Shown in pieces: positions 59,745 to 64,000 of a stretch of DNA of 64,000 bases. Each line of letters starts with the position of its first letter. The stretch's first letter is position 1. The position numbers were made by a program, and so were the translations under genes. Source of the stretch: Pseudomonadota bacterium (GTDB lineage Bacteria; Desulfobacterota; Desulfovibrionia; Desulfovibrionales; Desulfovibrionaceae); the NCBI GenBank assembly GCA_023460395.1, contig JAEWQB010000012.1, positions 1 to 64,000 on the forward strand. The letters run 5' to 3'. The notes beneath the pieces were generated by a model. That model worked only from the letters and a program-made list of their open reading frames with translations, was not told where the DNA came from and did no database searches.

Positions 59745-60284
59745 ATGAACCGTCTGCAAAAGATCTATAATGAAACTGTGGTGCCGGCCCTGCAACAGGA
59801 GTTCCAATACAAGTGCTCCATGCAGGTTCCCGGGCTGGAAAAGATCTCCCTGAACATCGGCCTTGGCGAAGCGAGCACCAACAACAAGCTTCTTGAAGAA
59901 GCTGTGAAGGAACTCTCCGTCATTGCCGGGCAGAAGGCCGTAGTCACCCGTGCCAAGAAGTCCATCGCCGCGTTCAAGCTGCGTGAAGGCATGCCCATCG
60001 GCTGCCGCGTCACGCTTCGTAAGGACATGATGTGGGACTTTCTTGACAAGCTGGTAAACTTCGCGCTGCCCCGAGTCCGCGACTTCCGCGGGATCCCGGA
60101 TCGTGGCTTTGATGGCCGGGGAAACTTCACCCTGGGTATCAAGGAGCACACCATCTTCCCCGAACTCGAAGTGGACCGTGTGGACAACCCGAAGGGTATG
60201 AATATTACCATCGTAACCACAGCGACCACTGACAAAGAAGGCAAGTTCCTGCTGGACCAGCTGGGCATGCCCTTCAAGAAGTAA
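59745..60284 (+). CDS. rplE: Ribosomal protein L5
   Basis: The 179-residue L5 binds 5S rRNA and contacts the P-site tRNA. It shows 'RLQKIYNETVVPALQQEF', 'AVVTRAKKSIAAFKLREG' and 'FPELEVDRVDNPKGMNI'. It is 11 bp after rplX. Confidence 0.97.
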   Translation: MNRLQKIYNETVVPALQQEFQYKCSMQVPGLEKISLNIGLGEASTNNKLLEEAVKELSVIAGQKAVVTRAKKSIAAFKLREGMPIGCRVTLRKDMMWDFLDKLVNFALPRVRDFRGIPDRGFDGRGNFTLGIKEHTIFPELEVDRVDNPKGMNITIVTTATTDKEGKFLLDQLGMPFKK

Positions 60285-60296
60285 GGAGAAACAGCC

Positions 60297-60482
60297 GTGT
60301 CCCGTACGTCGCTTGAAGTAAAAGCACAGCGCAAGCCTAAGTTCAGTGCTCGTGCATACAACCGTTGTCCCATTTGTGGGCGTCCTCGCGCATACATGCG
60401 TAAGTTCGGCATCTGCCGTATCTGCTTCCGCAACATGTCTCTGCGCGGTGAACTGCCCGGTGTTCGCAAGTCGAGCTGGTAA
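60297..60482 (+). CDS. rpsN: Ribosomal protein S14, zinc-binding (type Z)
   Basis: The 61-residue short-form S14 has Cys24, Cys27, Cys40 and Cys43 (CPIC and CRIC) forming a zinc finger. The zinc-free long form (about 100 residues) is not seen here. GTG start at 60297 after AAGGAG. Confidence 0.97.
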   Translation: MSRTSLEVKAQRKPKFSARAYNRCPICGRPRAYMRKFGICRICFRNMSLRGELPGVRKSSW

Positions 60483-60500
60483 AGTCACAAGGAGAACTAC

Positions 60501-60881
60501 ATGCTGACTGATCCTATTGCAGATATGCTCACGCGTATCCGCAACGCACACTTGGCCCTGCATCAGGAAGTGAGTGTGCCGCGCTCGAAGATGAAGGAAG
60601 CCATTGCCCTCATCCTCAAGGCAGAAGGTTACGTGAACGATTATTCGGTGACCGACCGTGAGATCAACATTGCCCTCAAGTATCATCAGGGCAAGGCCGT
60701 TATTTCCGGCCTGAAAAAGATCTCTAAGCCCGGTCGTCGCGTTTACGTCGGTGCCCAGGACATTCCCAAGGTTCAGAACGGCCTTGGAATCTGCATCCTG
60801 TCCACCTCCCGTGGTTTGCTCGAAGGTGGCGCCGCTAAAGACGCCAATGCCGGCGGCGAACTTCTTTGTGAAATCTGGTAG
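60501..60881 (+). CDS. rpsH: Ribosomal protein S8
   Basis: The 126-residue S8 is an early 16S binder and spc-operon autoregulator in E. coli. It carries 'DPIADMLTRIRNAHLALHQE' and 'RGLLEGGAAKDANAGGELLC', the family's C-terminal signature. A good AAGGAG lies upstream. Confidence 0.97.
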   Translation: MLTDPIADMLTRIRNAHLALHQEVSVPRSKMKEAIALILKAEGYVNDYSVTDREINIALKYHQGKAVISGLKKISKPGRRVYVGAQDIPKVQNGLGICILSTSRGLLEGGAAKDANAGGELLCEIW

Positions 60882-60892
60882 CAGGTGCAGTC

Positions 60893-61429
60893 ATGTCTCG
60901 AATCGGAAAACAGCCTATCCCGATCCCTTCCGGTGTTGAAGTAAAGATCGGTAAGGACGTTGTTGAGGTAAAAGGGCCTAAGGGCAACCTTTCCACCCCT
61001 GTCGAAGCGTGCCTGAACTACGAACTGGCCGACGGCCATGTCGTGCTTACCCGCAGGAATGAATCCCGCGGGACAAGCGCTCAGCACGGGCTGCGCCGCA
61101 CGCTTCTGTCTAACTGCATCGAAGGCGTTTCCAAAGGGTTTTCCAAAACTCTGGAAGTCATCGGTGTTGGTTTCAAAGTGGCAGTTAAGGGGAGCACCAT
61201 TGAACTTGCTCTCGGTTTTTCCCACCCCGTGAACGTAGACGTTCCCAAAGGGTTGGAAGCTAAGGCCGAAGGCAACAAGCTGACTATCTCTGGTGCTGAC
61301 AAGCAGCAGGTGGGCGAATTCGCCGCCAGCGTGCGTCGTCTGCGTCAGCCTGAGCCTTACAAGGGCAAGGGCATCAAGTATGACAATGAGCAGATCCGCC
61401 GCAAGGCCGGTAAATCTGCTGGTAAATAG
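60893..61429 (+). CDS. rplF: Ribosomal protein L6
   Basis: The 178-residue L6 near the factor-binding site has two similar domains. It begins 'MSRIGKQPIPIPSGVEVKIG' and ends with 'RLRQPEPYKGKGIKYDNEQI' plus a Lys-rich tail. Confidence 0.98.
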   Translation: MSRIGKQPIPIPSGVEVKIGKDVVEVKGPKGNLSTPVEACLNYELADGHVVLTRRNESRGTSAQHGLRRTLLSNCIEGVSKGFSKTLEVIGVGFKVAVKGSTIELALGFSHPVNVDVPKGLEAKAEGNKLTISGADKQQVGEFAASVRRLRQPEPYKGKGIKYDNEQIRRKAGKSAGK

Positions 61430-61443
61430 GCAGGTATAGACAA

Positions 61444-61800
61444 ATGAAGTCCAAGAACGATAAAAGGCTGCGCCGTAAGGTTCGCATCCGTAAAAAGGTC
61501 TCCGGTTCCGCGGAGCGTCCCCGTCTGGTTGTCTTCAGGTCTAACCTGCATATCTACGCCCAGATCGTGGATGACCATGTTGGCGCCACTCTTGCCGCCA
61601 CCTCCACGCTGACCATCGGCAAGGCTGGAGAAACCTTGAAGGCAAACAAGGCCGGTGCCGCTGTTGTGGGTACCGAAATTGCCCGTCTTGCCAAGGAAAA
61701 GAACATCCAGAGCGTGGTGTTTGACCGTAACGGCTACATCTATCACGGCAGCATTAAGGCCATCGCCGACGCCGCCCGTGAAGCTGGCCTGGAATTCTAA
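61444..61800 (+). CDS. rplR: Ribosomal protein L18
   Basis: The 118-residue 5S rRNA-binding L18 shows 'RLRRKVRIRKKVSGSAERPR' and 'VVFDRNGYIYHGSIKAIADA'. It follows rplF by 14 bp. Confidence 0.97.
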   Translation: MKSKNDKRLRRKVRIRKKVSGSAERPRLVVFRSNLHIYAQIVDDHVGATLAATSTLTIGKAGETLKANKAGAAVVGTEIARLAKEKNIQSVVFDRNGYIYHGSIKAIADAAREAGLEF

Positions 61801-61819
61801 CAGGTAAGTAGGTATTGGC

Positions 61820-62311
61820 ATGGAACAGAACGAACTCGGCTTGATTGAAAAGATTGTCTCTCTCAACCGCGTTGCCAAGGTTGTGAAAGGCGGCCGTCGT
61901 TTCAGCTTCAGCGCCCTTGTAGTCGTTGGGGATGGTAAGGGTTCCGTCGGTTTCGGACTGGGCAAGGCTCAGGAAGTGCCGGAAGCCCTTCGCAAGGCCA
62001 CCGAGCGCGCGAAGAAGGACATGGTTGATATTCCCTTGGTGGACGGCACGCTGCCGTACGAAGTGCTTGGGGCATTCGGCGCAGGCCGTGTGATGCTCAA
62101 GCCCGCTTCCAAGGGTACCGGCATTATCGCTGGTGGTGCTGTTCGCGCCGTGATGGAAGCTGTTGGCGTGCATGATGTGCTGGCAAAGGCCATTGGCACC
62201 AACAACCCTCACAACGTACTGCGCGCCGCCATGGAAGGCCTGACCTCCCTGCGTAGCGCAGAGCACGTGAGCGAGCTGCGCGGCAAAAAGCTGGAAGCTC
62301 CAAGGAAGTAA
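61820..62311 (+). CDS. rpsE: Ribosomal protein S5
   Basis: The 163-residue S5, at the mRNA entry channel and important for accuracy, has the N-terminal dsRNA-binding-like domain 'KIVSLNRVAKVVKGGRRFSF' and the C-terminal 'GVHDVLAKAIGTNNPHNVLR'. Confidence 0.98.
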   Translation: MEQNELGLIEKIVSLNRVAKVVKGGRRFSFSALVVVGDGKGSVGFGLGKAQEVPEALRKATERAKKDMVDIPLVDGTLPYEVLGAFGAGRVMLKPASKGTGIIAGGAVRAVMEAVGVHDVLAKAIGTNNPHNVLRAAMEGLTSLRSAEHVSELRGKKLEAPRK

Positions 62312-62321
62312 GGATCCGACC

Positions 62322-62492
62322 ATGATTAAGGTAAAGCTTATACACAGCCGGATCGGCACCACTCCCAAGCAGCGCAAGGTTCTTGACGCGCTGGGATTGC
62401 AGAAGATCCGTCAGGAAAAGCAGTTTGAGGACAATGCCGCCGTGCGCGGCAACATTGCCAAGGTTTCCCATCTGGTGGAGGTCACGGAGTAA
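62322..62492 (+). CDS. rpmD: Ribosomal protein L30
   Basis: The 56-residue L30 reads 'MIKVKLIHSRIGTTPKQRKV' and 'LDALGLQKIRQEKQFEDNAA', then 'VRGNIAKVSHLVEVTE' up to TAA. It sits exactly between rpsE and rplO, and its stop overlaps the rplO start (TAATG). It matches the short bacterial L30 family well. Confidence 0.96.
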   Translation: MIKVKLIHSRIGTTPKQRKVLDALGLQKIRQEKQFEDNAAVRGNIAKVSHLVEVTE

Positions 62493-62941
62493 TGCAGCTT
62501 CACGAACTCTATCCCTTTGCTGAAGAACGCAAGGCTCGCAAGCGCGTGGGCCGCGGATCCGGCACAGGCCATGGCAAGACTTCAGGTAAGGGCCACAAAG
62601 GGCAGAACGCCCGTGCTGGTGGCGGTGTGCCTGCGGGTTTTGAAGGCGGCCAGATGCCCCTGCAACGCCGTTTGCCCAAGCGTGGCTTCTCCAACTATCC
62701 TTTCAAGAGCGGTTACGATGTAATCAATCTTGACCGTTTGGCTGAAGTGTTCGCCGACAAGGGCGAGGTGTCGCTGGAAGACATCTACGCGAGCGGTCTG
62801 GCATCCAACGGCGCTGCCGTGAAGGTGCTTGGTCGTGGCGAAATCACCGTGGCCCTGAAGGTGGAAGCACACAAGTTCAGTGCCTCCGCTGTTGAGAAAA
62901 TCCAAAACGCCGGCGGCGAAGCCAAGGCGCTTGAAGGGTAG
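62492..62941 (+). CDS. rplO: Ribosomal protein L15
   Basis: The 149-residue L15 has an extended Gly/Lys-rich N terminus ('RVGRGSGTGHGKTSGKGHKG') followed by 'GGVPAGFEGGQMPLQRRLPK'. The start is coupled to rpmD; secY begins 7 bp after the stop. Confidence 0.97.
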   Translation: MQLHELYPFAEERKARKRVGRGSGTGHGKTSGKGHKGQNARAGGGVPAGFEGGQMPLQRRLPKRGFSNYPFKSGYDVINLDRLAEVFADKGEVSLEDIYASGLASNGAAVKVLGRGEITVALKVEAHKFSASAVEKIQNAGGEAKALEG

Positions 62942-62948
62942 GTAACAC

Positions 62949-64000
62949 GTGGCGCTCAGTGGTGTTGAGAATCTGGTAAGAACACCAGAACTGAAGAAGA
63001 AGTTGTTGTGGACGTTCCTGCTTCTCGCCTTTTACCGCGTTGGCATTCACGTGCCAGTGCCGGGGGTGGAAACCGCAGCTCTCGCCGACTTCTTCGCCAG
63101 CGTCCAAAACACCCTGTTTGGCATGTTTGATATGTTTTCCGGGGGCGGACTTCGTAATCTGTCGATTTTCGCCCTCGGAATCATGCCCTACATTTCCGCG
63201 TCCATCATTATTCAGCTGCTTCAGGTGGTTTCACCTGAGTTGAAGCGGATGGCTAAGGAAGAGGGCGCGGCCGGGCGTAAGAAAATTACGCAATGGACCC
63301 GGTATGCCACGGTGGCTATCACCATCGTGCAAGGGTTCGGCATTGCCGTGGGTCTGGAAAATATGACCAGCCCCACAGGTGCCCCGGTCGTGTTAAACGC
63401 CGGATGGGCTTTTCGTCTCATCACTATCCTCACGCTGACGGCCGGAACGGTGCTGATCATGTGGATCGGCGAACGTATTACCGAAAAGGGAATCGGCAAC
63501 GGTATCTCGCTTATCATCTTCGCGGGTATTGTGGCCGGGTTGCCCGGTGCCATCATGAAGTCTTTCTCGCTCATCGGGGCGGGAGAGCTTTCTGTATTCA
63601 CGGGCATTCTCTTGCTGGCTCTGATGGCCGTTGTGCTAGTCTTCATTGTATTTATGGAACGCGGGCAACGACGTATCCCCATCCACTATGCCAAGCGGCA
63701 GATGGGGAGAAAGATGTTTGGCGGACAGACCACACACTTGCCGTTGCGTATTAACACGGCAGGGGTTATTCCTCCCATCTTCGCGTCCAGCTTGTTGATG
63801 TTCCCTGCGACTATCGGTTCCTTTGCTCCGCAGTCGGAATTGTTGCAGACCATCACCGCATGGTTTTCGCCCTCGTCCATACTCTACAACGTGCTCTTTG
63901 TGGCGCTGGTAGTCTTCTTCTGCTTTTTCTACACGGCGATCATTTTTGATCCCAAAGACATTGCAGAAAACTTGAAGAACGCCGGAGGCTTTATCCCCGG
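62949..64000 (+). CDS. secY: Protein translocase subunit SecY (partial, runs off the window)
   Basis: A GTG start at 62949 opens a frame of 350 codons with no stop before the window ends. The product starts 'VALSGVENLVRTPELKKKLL', then 'FYRVGIHVPVPGVE', and has eight or so membrane helices so far. The plug/pore region is 'FDMFSGGGLRNLSIFALGIM' and 'PYISASIIIQLL'. The ribosome-binding loop is 'MERGQRRIPIHYAKRQMGRK', and 'INTAGVIPPIFASSLLMFP' is in helix 7. SecY is the channel of the general secretion pathway. AGGT precedes the start. Confidence 0.96.
   Translation, partial: MALSGVENLVRTPELKKKLLWTFLLLAFYRVGIHVPVPGVETAALADFFASVQNTLFGMFDMFSGGGLRNLSIFALGIMPYISASIIIQLLQVVSPELKRMAKEEGAAGRKKITQWTRYATVAITIVQGFGIAVGLENMTSPTGAPVVLNAGWAFRLITILTLTAGTVLIMWIGERITEKGIGNGISLIIFAGIVAGLPGAIMKSFSLIGAGELSVFTGILLLALMAVVLVFIVFMERGQRRIPIHYAKRQMGRKMFGGQTTHLPLRINTAGVIPPIFASSLLMFPATIGSFAPQSELLQTITAWFSPSSILYNVLFVALVVFFCFFYTAIIFDPKDIAENLKNAGGFIP

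Noticed and set aside
1..64000. tRNA, rRNA, CRISPR, riboswitch or prophage features
   Set aside because: Scanned by eye for T-arm words, spaced repeats and known riboswitch cores; none was convincing. A covariance-model scan would be needed to exclude divergent RNAs.

Overview
The window looks like core chromosome of a sulfate-reducing deltaproteobacterium of the Desulfovibrionaceae type. The evidence is the dsrMKJOP membrane complex, a dedicated sulfate adenylyltransferase (sat), many proteins of the kind kept in Desulfovibrio relatives, and a moderately high GC content. From memory, dsrMKJOP, sat and the str/S10 ribosomal operons are also neighbours in Desulfovibrio vulgaris, so this arrangement is probably ancestral. 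I found no tRNA, rRNA, CRISPR array, phage or complete insertion sequence.

Region 1 (1-16.4 kb) is mixed housekeeping. It holds a truncated chemoreceptor sensor fragment, a MoaE-like protein, a large TPR membrane protein, and a LysR regulator divergent from an amino-acid permease. These are followed by gap and fba (glycolysis/gluconeogenesis), surE, a YhaM-type exonuclease with tmk, an HDAC-family deacetylase, a LUD-domain protein, and a SucC-SucD fused acyl-CoA synthetase.

Region 2 (16.4-30.3 kb) is the more accessory-looking part. It holds a PAP2 phosphatase with an ArnT/PMT-type glycosyltransferase, a MATE exporter, a thiamine-binding YkoF/MTH1187-type protein, a Maf/MptE-like DUF115 protein, and a P-loop protein with a degenerate Walker A. 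It also holds a lipoprotein that appears to be a catalytically dead GH13 (trehalose-synthase-like) protein, a stand-alone YcaO enzyme, a small anchored protein and endonuclease IV.

Region 3 (30.3-38.6 kb) holds a small conserved protein, alaS, recA with a recognisable promoter and a flanking inverted repeat, a PP-loop tRNA-thiolation-like protein and an NSS-family sodium symporter.

Region 4 (38.6-49.8 kb) is the sulfur-respiration block. An RsbRD-like regulator gene leads the dsrM-dsrK-dsrJ-dsrO-dsrP operon, closed by a very strong terminator. Next come a VKOR-thioredoxin fusion, a YgjP-type metallopeptidase, a membrane receiver-HPt protein with no kinase domain, and sat. Sat activates sulfate to APS in the cytoplasm. 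DsrMKJOP links the membrane quinone/periplasmic cytochrome pool to the cytoplasmic sulfite-reduction machinery.

Region 5 (50.2-64 kb) is the str operon (rpsL-rpsG-fusA, without tuf) followed, after a terminator and a roughly 0.6 kb leader, by the S10 and spc operons. Every expected gene is present in order up to secY, which runs off the window.

I see no unmistakable new multi-gene system. The best leads are the pseudo-GH13 lipoprotein with its convergent YcaO neighbour, the kinase-less receiver-HPt protein, the RsbRD gene heading the dsr operon, and the long S10 leader with a possible proline-rich leader peptide.
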